DNA of 64,000 nucleotides from Chitinophaga arvensicola. GTDB taxonomy: Bacteria; Bacteroidota; Bacteroidia; Chitinophagales; Chitinophagaceae. The DNA lies in NCBI RefSeq assembly GCF_900110835.1, contig NZ_FOJG01000002.1, positions 2,384,979 through 2,448,978 on the forward strand, in the 5' to 3' direction. Positions 25,417 to 34,152 of this stretch are shown here, one piece after another. The translations under genes and the position numbers were made by a program. Numbering within the stretch: the first letter of the stretch is position 1; every line of letters begins with the position of its first letter. Below the pieces are notes generated by a model, which did no database searches, had not been told where the DNA came from, and worked only from the letters and a program-made list of their open reading frames with translations.

Positions 25417-26886
25417 ATGAATAAACGATATCACATGAAACATGCAATATATCTCGTTCTTTGCCTGGTGCTGGTGACAGCGTGCAGCAAAGAATTAACA
25501 GAAGAGCCACGCGGGCTGGTGGCCGGTAAAGACGCGCTGAGCAGCCAGGCTGGCCTGGAAACCGTGCTTTCCGGTGCTTATGGCAGCCTGCTCGTACCCT
25601 GGACCAGTGGCTTTACCACCGTATCCCAGATAGCGCTGGCTATGGGTGGCGACGATCTCACTACACATCCCGGTTCCAACAAGGAAGAATTCAGGGAATT
25701 CGACCGCTTTACCGTATCATCCCTCAATAGCAGGATGACGCCTATCTGGCTCGGCTGCTACAAAACCATACAATCCACTACCAACATCATCAACAATTAT
25801 ACTGCCGTACAAGGCGGCAATCCCGATTCCATCCGCGCGATGGTAGGCGAAGCCAGTTATCTGCGCGGCCTCTGCTACTACTGGCTCACCAGGCTGTGGG
25901 GAGAAGTGCCCATTATCCCATCAGAAATATACTCGCCGGATTACCTGACGCTTAAAAAAAGTAAACCGGCGGAAGTATATGCCCTGATTGAAGCCGACCT
26001 GAAAAGAGCAGAAGAATGGATTCCCAATGGCCGCCGTAGTTCCGGAAGGCCCAATAAAGGCAGTGCCAAAGCCCTGCTGGCAGATGTATATCTTACAGAA
26101 GCCGGATGGCCGCTGAAAGACCAGTCCAAATACGCACTGGCTGCGGCTAAAGCAAAAGAAGTGATAGACAACAAAGCAGCTTACAGCTTTGATCTTTACC
26201 AGGGTGACTACCTGAAGATCTTTGCCGGAGGCACCTCTGAAGATGTGTTCACACTCTTTACACGTGGCCAGTGGATCACCTATAATTCTTTCTACGGCCT
26301 GTCCACCATGCCGGAAGATGAAGGGGGCTGGAGCGATTTCTTTCCTGAACTGAATTTCTATAACAACTTCCCGGCAGGGCTCCGGAAAGATGCTACTTTC
26401 AGTACACAGTTCACCAACAGCAGTGGCGCTGCTATTACCTGGGAACAAACTACTACCAAACATCCCTACTATAAAAAGTTCACGATTCAGTCCGGCGCTA
26501 AAAACGTGTACATGTCTGCTAACCCCGTAATCATGATGCGGTATGCGCATGTATTGCTGATTTATGCAGAAGCACAGGCACGCGCTACCGGCACCCCTAA
26601 CAGCGACGCCTATACGGCTATAAATGCAGTACGTCGCAGGGCAGGATTGCTCAATCTGCCGGAAGGATTGTCCGGCGCCGATTTCGCCACCGCCGTGGTG
26701 AATGAACGCGCCTGGGAATTTGCCGGAGAATGGAACCGCTGGTTTGATCTTGTGAGACTGGAACTGGTAGAAGCAGCCAATGCCAATAAAAACCCCGGCG
26801 ACCTGCAGCCATCCGGCACCATCACCAAAGCTAAATACTGGATGCCTATACCCGGCGCTGATGCCGTGGTAAACCCGAATCTATGA
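25417..26886 (+). CDS. SusD/RagB-type outer membrane lipoprotein of PUL 2
   Basis: A 489-residue lipoprotein whose signal sequence ends LVTAC-S, followed by a Glu-rich SKELTEEPRG start. SusD landmarks are GEASYLRGLCYYWLTRLWGEVPI, GSAKALLADVYL, VIMMRYAHVLLIYAEAQARA and NERAWEFAGEWNRWFDLVRL. It would bind beta-glucan at the cell surface and close over SusC. The gap to susC is 12 bases. Confidence 0.95.
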   Translation: MNKRYHMKHAIYLVLCLVLVTACSKELTEEPRGLVAGKDALSSQAGLETVLSGAYGSLLVPWTSGFTTVSQIALAMGGDDLTTHPGSNKEEFREFDRFTVSSLNSRMTPIWLGCYKTIQSTTNIINNYTAVQGGNPDSIRAMVGEASYLRGLCYYWLTRLWGEVPIIPSEIYSPDYLTLKKSKPAEVYALIEADLKRAEEWIPNGRRSSGRPNKGSAKALLADVYLTEAGWPLKDQSKYALAAAKAKEVIDNKAAYSFDLYQGDYLKIFAGGTSEDVFTLFTRGQWITYNSFYGLSTMPEDEGGWSDFFPELNFYNNFPAGLRKDATFSTQFTNSSGAAITWEQTTTKHPYYKKFTIQSGAKNVYMSANPVIMMRYAHVLLIYAEAQARATGTPNSDAYTAINAVRRRAGLLNLPEGLSGADFATAVVNERAWEFAGEWNRWFDLVRLELVEAANANKNPGDLQPSGTITKAKYWMPIPGADAVVNPNL

Positions 26887-26949
26887 TCCTTTTGATGAAC
26901 TAAAGACCCGATAGCAATAATGACTTCCGCCACATAAACCTGAAAACCC

Positions 26950-26979
26950 GGATCAGTCCCGCAAATGCGGGGCTGATCC
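26950..26979 (+). promoter_or_regulatory. Strong intergenic RNA hairpin between susD and the GH16 gene
   Basis: GGATCAGTCCCGCA pairs with TGCGGGGCTGATCC around an AAAT loop. The stem has 13 pairs, one of them U-G in plus-strand RNA but C-A on the minus strand, so the structure belongs to the plus-strand transcript. No T-run follows, so it is not a classical terminator. It may protect the susCD message 3' end or mark a processing point, letting susCD and the enzyme be expressed at different levels. Confidence 0.6.
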
Positions 26980-27001
26980 ATTCAACCAAAAATGAAGCGT
27001 T

Positions 27002-30000
27002 ATGAAAAAAATATCGACACTCTTAGTAGTGTGGTGCATGCTGTTATGCAGTCAGCTCCACGCACAATACCTCCTGCTGGATGATATGGAAGGACATGGT
27101 CCCGCCTCCGGGAAATGGACTTACTACGCCGGTAACACCACCACCGGGAAAGTGCAATTCGGCGTACCCAATCCTAATCCCTCCGGCCTGAACACCAGTA
27201 CACTGGTCGCTAAATTCACAAAAGATACTTCCTGTTTTGAGTACATGAGCGCTTCCTGCTCCCTGAAAGATTCCTTTAACCTGTCTTCCAACAGTACCTT
27301 CAAAATGTTAATCTACAGCAACGTACAGGAAGAAATCATGTTTAAGATCCAGCCGGGAACAAATTACAGCAAGGCCGTCTTTTTCACCTACAAGCCCACC
27401 CGCGTAAATCAATGGGAAGAAGCTACGTTCAACTTCCAGAGTGTAAAAAACCGTACGGACTTCAACACCATCGCCATACAGTTTATTGACGGAAAAAAGG
27501 CAAATGGCATTTTATATTTCGACTTCGTACAAGCGCCTAATCCTACCAACATCACCCTAAAGGACACGACTATCCGTATGGGTAGTGAAAATGGCGCTAT
27601 CCTCACCGCCAAAGTAAATGGAGGCGCCTGGCGTTCCACATTAACCGCCAGCAACTGGGTGACTTCCAATCTGCCTCCCGGCGTTACCATCGGTAGCGTA
27701 CAACGGGTAAATGACAGCATCGCCCGCATTACGCTCAGTGGCAATTCCGCTGCCAACTATTCCCGGACTACCCTCCGGCTCAGCGTTGCCGGAACAGAAC
27801 TGGACAGCGCTAACGTAGCCGCCTATACGGCAAAAGGAAATGTAACGTTTGAAGGGAATCCCAACTGGACGCTGGTATTTGCAGACGAATTCAATACAAA
27901 CGGTATTCCGGATGCCAGCAAATGGACAGTAGATCCACGCCCTAAAGGCTGGATCAACGGAGAGCAACAGGTATACACGGATACCACTCACGATAACGCA
28001 AGGATAAGAGATGGCCGGCTGGTACTCACCGGGAAAAAAGATTTTCCTACAGGCAACACTACCGAGCCATGGTCTTCTGCAAGACTGATCACACAAGGTA
28101 AATTCGATTTCCTCTATGGCAAAGTAGAAGTAAGGGCCAAACTACCCCGTGCCCGTGGCTCCTGGCCCGCTATCTGGCTCATGCCCACCACCAGCGCCTA
28201 TGGCGGCTGGCCTAAAAGCGGTGAGCTGGATGTAATGGAACATGTAGGTAACAATTTTGGAACAGTACTATCGACCATACATACCCAGAACCGCAACTGG
28301 ACCAATGTGGGCGGTATCAGCAACACTAAAAAACTAATGGATGCCGATACCACCTATCATGTTTACAGCATGGAATGGGAACCAGATACGATCCGCTTTT
28401 TTTATGATACATCCCGGATCCTGACCTATGCTAATCCGCATACCGATTGGAAAGACTGGCCCTTTGACCAGAAATTTCATCTTATCCTGAACCTGGCGAT
28501 TGGCGGAGGTATGGGTGGATCTATCGCAGAAGCCGACTGGCCGGACAGCATGGTGGTGGATTATGCACGCATTTACCAGAAAGGCCTTGGCACACCCGTA
28601 TTGGATAATATTGTGGTTACACCTGCAGACCTTTCCTTCCTGGCAGGCAAGCAACAGCAATATACCGCCAAAGCCTTTGATCAGAACGGTTATCCCATCG
28701 CTATTACCCCGGTGTGGAGCATCACCGGCGCCGGCAATACCATTACCGCCACAGGACTGGCTACACTCAACAGTTCCGGGAAAGTGACTGCCACGGCCAC
28801 AGTAGATACCACCACTAAAACCGGTGCCGCCAATGTAAACGGGCGGCCAGCCAATTACAAAAATGTGCCGGTGAAGATACAGGCGGAAAACTTCGACAAT
28901 AGCAACGCCTGCTGTACCGAAGCCACTGCCGACATCGGTGGCGGCCTGGATGTAAGCTACATCGGCGCCGGTACCTGGTTTGAATATGATCTCAACGTAC
29001 CCCGTGCAGATACCTACCGCATACAATTCCGGGTAGCGGTAAATTCCATTGCCAGCCTAAAGATACAGCTGGACTCAACACTGCTGCAAACAGTAAACCT
29101 GCCTGCCAGCGGCGGATGGCAGAAATGGATCACCGTAACGTCGGCGCCTATACGGCTGGAACAGGGACAACAAACCATCAAAATTGTTTCCAATAAAGAT
29201 GGCTGGAACTTCAACTGGCTGAGTATTTTCCGGGCAGATTCCATCACGTTATCGCGTATCCTGGTAAAACCCGACAGCGTAACCCTTAACATGGGGCAAA
29301 CACAGCAATTCACGGCCACCGGACAGGGACAGGATAGCAGCACGTTTGTCATTACGCCGGTATGGACCGTTTCCGGCCCCGGCAGCAGCAGTATCAGTGC
29401 CAATGGCCTCTTTACCGCCAGTGCTACTGGCAACTACCTGGTACAGGCCACTGCAGGCGCCATCAGGGATACCGCTATTGTCCGCGTTATCACACCACCT
29501 GCATTAACACGTATTGTGATCATACCAGATTCCATCACGGTGCCTTTGCGCGCCTCGCAGCAGTTTGTTGTCAAAGGTTATGATCAACGCGATAGTATCT
29601 TCATTTTTAAACCGGTATGGAGTACTACCGCCTCCGGCAACACGATAGATACCAACGGCGTTTTCACCGCAGATAACGCACCGGGCACCTACAGCGTAAC
29701 CGCCAGCGGAGGTACGTTGTCTGCCACGGCTGTTGTGACTACCGGCTATACCTGCACCGTGAATGATAAGTATGAAGCAGAAAGCGCCTCCAACCGCGCT
29801 ACCGGACCCGTACTGGGCACCACCACAGATGTGGGAAGTGGCCAGGATTTCACTAACCTGAAAGTAAACGACTGGTTTGCCTACAGTACGTTGAACGTTC
29901 CCGTGAAAGGCAGGTATACTATCAGTTTACGCGTATGGTCTACTGCGGCATCCACCGCATGGATAGGACATAGCGGGTTTAATTTTGGCACTATTACCAT

Positions 30001-30430
30001 TCCTTCTACCGGTGGTACCTGGAAAACTGTCAAAGCCACCATCACCCTGCCAGCACTCAGCTACACAGGTATACACGTAGGCTCGGGTAGTTTCAGATTT
30101 AACTGGTTCAGTATCGACAACTGTGCGATAGATTCTTCCATAGCCCGGATGGCATTCGGTAAACCGGAGGTTCCGGTAGAAAACGCCGATACCCAAAAGC
30201 TATTGCCTTATCCCAATCCAACCAACGGGATGTTGACCATCAACCTGAACAATACCTCCTACCGTTTACTCACACTGACGGATATACGAGGTAATATTCT
30301 CGGCCAATGGATCATCCCGAAAGGTGAAAAACAGCTCAGCAAGGATATCAGCTCATTGGCTGGTGGCACTTATATTCTGAAGCTGGAAGGAGGTAACAAG
30401 ACAAAAACGTTTAAAATAGTAAAACTGTAA
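27002..30430 (+). CDS. Secreted multidomain GH16 endo-beta-glucanase (laminarinase-like) with CBM6 and T9SS tail
   Basis: An 1142-residue exported enzyme. Order: signal peptide (1-24), a carbohydrate-binding-like beta domain (about 25-180), an Ig-like spacer (about 180-275), and the GH16 catalytic domain (about 285-535) with ELDVMEHVG, where Glu408 is the nucleophile and Glu413 the acid/base, and LNLAIGGGMGG near its end. Next come a BIG-type Ig domain, a CBM6-like module (about 620-750, VKIQAENFDN...FNWLSIFR), two further Ig-like repeats, and a second CBM6-like module (from KYEAESASNRATGPVLG). The type A type IX secretion signal ends the protein (LPYPNPTNGMLTINL... GTYILKLEGG). The ELDVME form without the bulge of lichenases fits beta-1,3-glucan cleavage. 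It is the last gene of PUL 2. Confidence 0.9.
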   Translation: MKKISTLLVVWCMLLCSQLHAQYLLLDDMEGHGPASGKWTYYAGNTTTGKVQFGVPNPNPSGLNTSTLVAKFTKDTSCFEYMSASCSLKDSFNLSSNSTFKMLIYSNVQEEIMFKIQPGTNYSKAVFFTYKPTRVNQWEEATFNFQSVKNRTDFNTIAIQFIDGKKANGILYFDFVQAPNPTNITLKDTTIRMGSENGAILTAKVNGGAWRSTLTASNWVTSNLPPGVTIGSVQRVNDSIARITLSGNSAANYSRTTLRLSVAGTELDSANVAAYTAKGNVTFEGNPNWTLVFADEFNTNGIPDASKWTVDPRPKGWINGEQQVYTDTTHDNARIRDGRLVLTGKKDFPTGNTTEPWSSARLITQGKFDFLYGKVEVRAKLPRARGSWPAIWLMPTTSAYGGWPKSGELDVMEHVGNNFGTVLSTIHTQNRNWTNVGGISNTKKLMDADTTYHVYSMEWEPDTIRFFYDTSRILTYANPHTDWKDWPFDQKFHLILNLAIGGGMGGSIAEADWPDSMVVDYARIYQKGLGTPVLDNIVVTPADLSFLAGKQQQYTAKAFDQNGYPIAITPVWSITGAGNTITATGLATLNSSGKVTATATVDTTTKTGAANVNGRPANYKNVPVKIQAENFDNSNACCTEATADIGGGLDVSYIGAGTWFEYDLNVPRADTYRIQFRVAVNSIASLKIQLDSTLLQTVNLPASGGWQKWITVTSAPIRLEQGQQTIKIVSNKDGWNFNWLSIFRADSITLSRILVKPDSVTLNMGQTQQFTATGQGQDSSTFVITPVWTVSGPGSSSISANGLFTASATGNYLVQATAGAIRDTAIVRVITPPALTRIVIIPDSITVPLRASQQFVVKGYDQRDSIFIFKPVWSTTASGNTIDTNGVFTADNAPGTYSVTASGGTLSATAVVTTGYTCTVNDKYEAESASNRATGPVLGTTTDVGSGQDFTNLKVNDWFAYSTLNVPVKGRYTISLRVWSTAASTAWIGHSGFNFGTITIPSTGGTWKTVKATITLPALSYTGIHVGSGSFRFNWFSIDNCAIDSSIARMAFGKPEVPVENADTQKLLPYPNPTNGMLTINLNNTSYRLLTLTDIRGNILGQWIIPKGEKQLSKDISSLAGGTYILKLEGGNKTKTFKIVKL

Positions 30431-30457
30431 AAAGGAACCTGACAAGTATATTTCCCG

Positions 30458-30491
30458 GATGCCGTCTCCCAACAAGAGACGGCATCTTTTT
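30458..30491 (+). terminator. Intrinsic terminator of PUL 2
   Basis: GATGCCGTCTC and GAGACGGCATC form a perfect 11-bp stem around CCAACAA, followed by five T. It ends the GH16 message. Confidence 0.88.
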
Positions 30492-30606
30492 GTATATAAA
30501 AACCAGCCACAACGAAAGGCTATTTTATATTGATACCTCATCCTTTAATTTGTAATTCAATTCCCCGTTTCTTATTTTTAATGATCGACATATTACCGCT
30601 TTAAAA

Positions 30607-31857
30607 ATGCATGATAAGCACATGAATAACCGTTATAATATCCGGGATGCTTTGAAACTGGCAATAGTATTCATGTTATCTGTTTTCCAACCGGCCCTCG
30701 CACAACAACATACAACGGCGCCTGGTTACGAATTGCCGGACCTTTCACAGGATTCATCCATCACCTCACTTCACAACATTTTTGACACAAAAATAACATC
30801 CGGCATATCGGTAGTGGGCCTTGGAGAAGTGAGCCATGGCGCGCAGGAAGCGATGCAATTCAAGAAGCGGATGATTCAATACCTGGTCACTGAAAAGGGT
30901 TTCAGAAAGTTGCTGGTAGAATTTACAAATGTAGATCTCAAGGTATTAAATGCTTTCCTGGGAGATAATGAACAAAAAGATGTCAGCCAGATAAGAAGAC
31001 TGGTAGACCATGCCTTCTATTCGAGTTCGATGACCATACAAACAACAGTAGACCTGATGACCTGGCTGAAAAAATTTAACCTGACGCATCCCGGTGATCC
31101 CGTTCAGGTGATTGGTATAGATATTATCGGAATGTGGCCATCTTTTTCAAATTACCTTTTCTACAATTTCCTGCTTCCATTCGATTACACCTCCGCAGAA
31201 CAGCTACAATATAAGTGGAGCAGCGGCGTACCGGATTCTCTCCGGTGGCTGGACCTGAAACAATGGTTCACACAGAGATCTGGAATATTACAAGAAAGGC
31301 TCAGTAAAGCGCAATTTGAGCAATTGCAGGCAGATATGAAAGATGCAGACAATTGCGCAGTCTATAATACGCTGAACCAAACCAATTATTATAAAGGGGG
31401 CTTCTTCCGCGACAGCATCATGGCGGATAATGTGCGCCAACGCTCCACCGGCAAGTCTATTATCTGGTCGCATAACGTACATCTTGATAAAGAGCCAACA
31501 GCGATGACATTTGGCAATATGACACACGCGAGAATAGGCGCCGCTTACTATACGATTCTTACCGATTTTTCAGGTGATGCGAACGTCAGCGTGTTTAATA
31601 AAGATCCTAAAGGTCCATTCATGATCACAAAAGAATTTGTTTCCCAAAAACAAACAGCTGCCCGGCAGCTATTGAAAAAATACCACGCAGCCAATGGTAT
31701 ATTCTTTCATGACGACTTACAAAAGGATAAAATAACTGTAAAGATGAATAATATAGATGCCTATGGCAACAATAGTCTCATAGGATATGGACAGGCATTT
31801 GATGCCATTGTTATCTTTAACCGTTTAACGCCTGTTTTACCCTATGATCAACCCTAA
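30607..31857 (+). CDS. Exported erythromycin-esterase-family protein, catalytic residues intact
   Basis: A 416-residue protein with a signal peptide (about 1-33, ending ALAQ). Erythromycin-esterase family motifs are complete: GLGEVSHGAQE (Glu74, His77), LLVEF (Glu105), and IIWSHNVHLDK. Family members hydrolyse macrolide lactone rings, but many homologues have other or unknown substrates, and an exported version in Bacteroidota may act on something else. The downstream paralogue starts 14 bases before this stop codon, so the two are translationally coupled. I would not call it a proven resistance gene. Confidence 0.8.
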   Translation: MHDKHMNNRYNIRDALKLAIVFMLSVFQPALAQQHTTAPGYELPDLSQDSSITSLHNIFDTKITSGISVVGLGEVSHGAQEAMQFKKRMIQYLVTEKGFRKLLVEFTNVDLKVLNAFLGDNEQKDVSQIRRLVDHAFYSSSMTIQTTVDLMTWLKKFNLTHPGDPVQVIGIDIIGMWPSFSNYLFYNFLLPFDYTSAEQLQYKWSSGVPDSLRWLDLKQWFTQRSGILQERLSKAQFEQLQADMKDADNCAVYNTLNQTNYYKGGFFRDSIMADNVRQRSTGKSIIWSHNVHLDKEPTAMTFGNMTHARIGAAYYTILTDFSGDANVSVFNKDPKGPFMITKEFVSQKQTAARQLLKKYHAANGIFFHDDLQKDKITVKMNNIDAYGNNSLIGYGQAFDAIVIFNRLTPVLPYDQP

Positions 31858-33052
31858 AAAATTATTCCTGCTGGTATTGCTGGCAGTATCATCCACAACA
31901 GCAGTACTGGCACAAAAATTAACGGCCGATATCCCGGCGGCTTATAAAAACGATACTACCTATGCTTTTCTGGATAGTACATTCGGGCATCGTATTCCCG
32001 CCTCCATCCGTGTGGTTGGATTAGGAGATGTGGCTTATACCGCTGCGGAACCGGTGGATTTCAGCAAACACATGATACAATACCTGGTGGAGAAAAAAGG
32101 ATTTCGCACGATACTGCTACCCCGGAATAACTGGGGCATGAGACGACTGAACCATTATCTGACCAGCAACGCTGCCAGTAATGCGGATATCGAAGTGATG
32201 CTGGTAAAGGAGGTAACGAAAAACACCATTCACAACACCCGGGAATTTGCCGCTCTGCTGGGCTGGATAAAAGTGTATAATCTCCGGCATGTCAACGATC
32301 CGGTTATATTAAAAGGTATGAATTTTTTCCCGCCTCCGACTATCATCTACCTGATGTCCCGGTACATCATGCCACATGATAGTCTGCGAGGCATAGAGAT
32401 GATGAAAGGATGGTCTACCAAACTAAGGAATGACACTTTTGCATTGGCGCAGGTACAGCAATGGGCAGCCGACAAAGCTGCGATACACGCTCGTCAACCG
32501 TGGTACCAGGAACTGACAGATGATCTGGAAAACATCGGGAACTGTAAAAAGTGGATGTTAAATGAAAACATGTACAACGGACAGGTATTCTTCGACAGCT
32601 GTATGGCCCGGCAGGCAGTGGCTGCCACTGCAGATGAGAAGAAAACAATCATCTGGGGCGATAATGAAATGATTTCCCGCATTAAGCTCCACAAGCAACA
32701 GGAAGGCAAAAATTTTGGCCTCCTTCTGACAGACATGCAGACTCCTTTTTATTCCATTCTCACAGATTTTTCAGGAAAAGCCAACATTCACCTGATCTCG
32801 GAGAATAAGTTTGGACCAGCAGAAAGAAGTGCCGGTAAAGCGTCTGCCGCTTACCTGCTAAAACTAAAGTATCCGGATAACGGCGGTATCCTTTTTCCGG
32901 ATGATTTTACCCGGCTACAGGTGCCCCCCTTGTTTAATATCATTGATATATACGGACAGGACGTTACCTATTCAACGAGTGACCCCATCAAACCATTTGA
33001 TGCGCTCGTACTGTTTACCAGCCTTACTCCTACCTCTTTTCTTAACCAATAA
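31844..33052 (+). CDS. Erythromycin-esterase-like paralogue lacking catalytic residues
   Basis: A 402-residue exported protein (signal peptide about 1-24, ending VLAQ) of the same fold and length as the gene before it. Shared landmarks include HMIQYLVEKKGFR, and the layout of the C-terminal half is the same. The active-site positions have changed: GLGEVSHG becomes GLGDVAYT (Asp62, Tyr65), the Glu of LLVEF becomes Arg94 (LLPRN), and IIWSHNVH becomes IIWGDNEM. The reading frame is intact, so this is a probable pseudoenzyme kept as partner or regulator, not a decaying gene. Its start overlaps the upstream gene by 14 bases. Confidence 0.75.
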   Translation: MINPKKLFLLVLLAVSSTTAVLAQKLTADIPAAYKNDTTYAFLDSTFGHRIPASIRVVGLGDVAYTAAEPVDFSKHMIQYLVEKKGFRTILLPRNNWGMRRLNHYLTSNAASNADIEVMLVKEVTKNTIHNTREFAALLGWIKVYNLRHVNDPVILKGMNFFPPPTIIYLMSRYIMPHDSLRGIEMMKGWSTKLRNDTFALAQVQQWAADKAAIHARQPWYQELTDDLENIGNCKKWMLNENMYNGQVFFDSCMARQAVAATADEKKTIIWGDNEMISRIKLHKQQEGKNFGLLLTDMQTPFYSILTDFSGKANIHLISENKFGPAERSAGKASAAYLLKLKYPDNGGILFPDDFTRLQVPPLFNIIDIYGQDVTYSTSDPIKPFDALVLFTSLTPTSFLNQ

Positions 33053-33110
33053 AGAAGACATTATTTGCGCACGAAAAAAGGTAAATTCAGGTATAAAACC
33101 CGGAATAAAG

Positions 33111-33689
33111 ATGGTAACAGGCTTTTTTGACATCATATATCAGCATCCTCTTCTCAAAAAAGAAGATTACAAAGAAATCGGCAAAGCACATACCAGGATA
33201 GCGTTCCGTCAGGGAGCCATGCCACTTGAGATCGGGAAAACGGCCAAAGAATTTTACCTCATAGAAAACGGTCTGTTCCGGTCTTTTCTTTATGATTATA
33301 ACGGTAACGAAACTACGACCGAGTTTTACTGCGCCAACGAAATACTGATAGAATCTTTTTCCCTGTTCCAGAGAATACCCTCCAGGGAAAACTTTCAGGC
33401 CATCACAGATGCAGTTGTCTGGAAAATTGAATACGACAGCTTCCAGGCATTGCTGCAGAAAACCGAAGCCTTCCGGGAATGGGGAAGAACCTGGGCCACC
33501 AGCGAACTATTCTCCATGAAACAGCGGTCCATCAACATACTGACGATGAATGCCACAGACAGGTATTTGCAGCTTATCAACGAGAGACCACAGATTACAC
33601 AACAATCCCCGCTCAAATACATCGCGTCCTATTTAGGCATTACCGATACTTCGTTAAGCAGGATCCGGAAAGAAATTGCCGCCGGTTAG
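33111..33689 (+). CDS. Crp/Fnr family transcriptional regulator
   Basis: The start at 33111 gives MVTGFFDIIYQHPLLKKEDY..., 192 residues. The open frame extends back into the previous gene (32901), which is not a credible start. It has a cyclic-nucleotide-binding-type barrel (FRQGAMPLEIGKTAKEFYLIENGLFRSFLYDYNGNETTTEF) and a C-terminal HTH (SPLKYIASYLGITDTSLSRIRKEI). No Cys cluster is seen, so the signal is unknown. A palindrome six bases past its stop lies in the promoter of the next gene (VOC protein), the probable target. Confidence 0.85.
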   Translation: MVTGFFDIIYQHPLLKKEDYKEIGKAHTRIAFRQGAMPLEIGKTAKEFYLIENGLFRSFLYDYNGNETTTEFYCANEILIESFSLFQRIPSRENFQAITDAVVWKIEYDSFQALLQKTEAFREWGRTWATSELFSMKQRSINILTMNATDRYLQLINERPQITQQSPLKYIASYLGITDTSLSRIRKEIAAG

Positions 33690-33694
33690 TATTT

Positions 33695-33739
33695 CTTGTC
33701 ATATGGCAAGTACGTTTCTCTTTACAGCAGCTACTTTTG
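33695..33739 (+). promoter_or_regulatory. Predicted Crp/Fnr operator and promoter of the VOC gene
   Basis: CTTGTCATATGGCAAG (33695-33710) is a 16-base palindrome with one mismatched pair. Twenty-one bases on is TACTTTTG (33732-33739), a perfect -7 box. The operator would be centred near -41. The start codon at 33769 is about 60 bases from the operator. This matches the geometry at the first Crp/Fnr locus (22-base spacing, start about 60 bases away). Confidence 0.6.
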
Positions 33740-33768
33740 TAGTATTCTATTCATTTTAAACAAACATC

Positions 33769-34152
33769 ATGAGAAACGTAATTAACTGGTTTGAAATTTA
33801 TACAACAGACTTTGACCGGGCAAAAAAATTCTACTCCACGGTATTTAACTGCAAGTTAACCGATGTGCCTATGAAGAGCGACAGGCATACGCAGATGCAA
33901 TACGCTACCTTCCTGGATAGTGAAGACAAATCCGGCTTCAATGGCGCGCTGGTGAAGATAGAAGAAGCCAAACCCGGTATGGGCGGTACCCTGATCTACT
34001 TTGCAAGTGAAGATATCAACGAAGAACTAAGCCGGGTGGAAGCGGCCGGGGGAAAAATCATCCGCCCCAAACTGGATACCGGTGCATTTGGCTTTATTGC
34101 TTTGATAGCAGATACGGAAGGAAATATGATCCGCTTGCGTTCAGCGTTATAG
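33769..34152 (+). CDS. VOC (glyoxalase/bleomycin-resistance fold) family protein
   Basis: A 127-residue protein with the VOC pattern: VINWFEIYTTDFDRAKKFYSTVFNCKL at the start, a central FNGALVKIEEAKPGMGGTLIYF strand pair, and an end FGFIALIADTEGNMIRLRSAL. This subgroup often binds small hydrophobic compounds or acts as a dioxygenase or isomerase. The substrate is unknown. It is probably regulated by the Crp/Fnr protein encoded immediately upstream. Its 3' end overlaps that of the convergent AraC gene by 6 bases. Confidence 0.8.
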   Translation: MRNVINWFEIYTTDFDRAKKFYSTVFNCKLTDVPMKSDRHTQMQYATFLDSEDKSGFNGALVKIEEAKPGMGGTLIYFASEDINEELSRVEAAGGKIIRPKLDTGAFGFIALIADTEGNMIRLRSAL

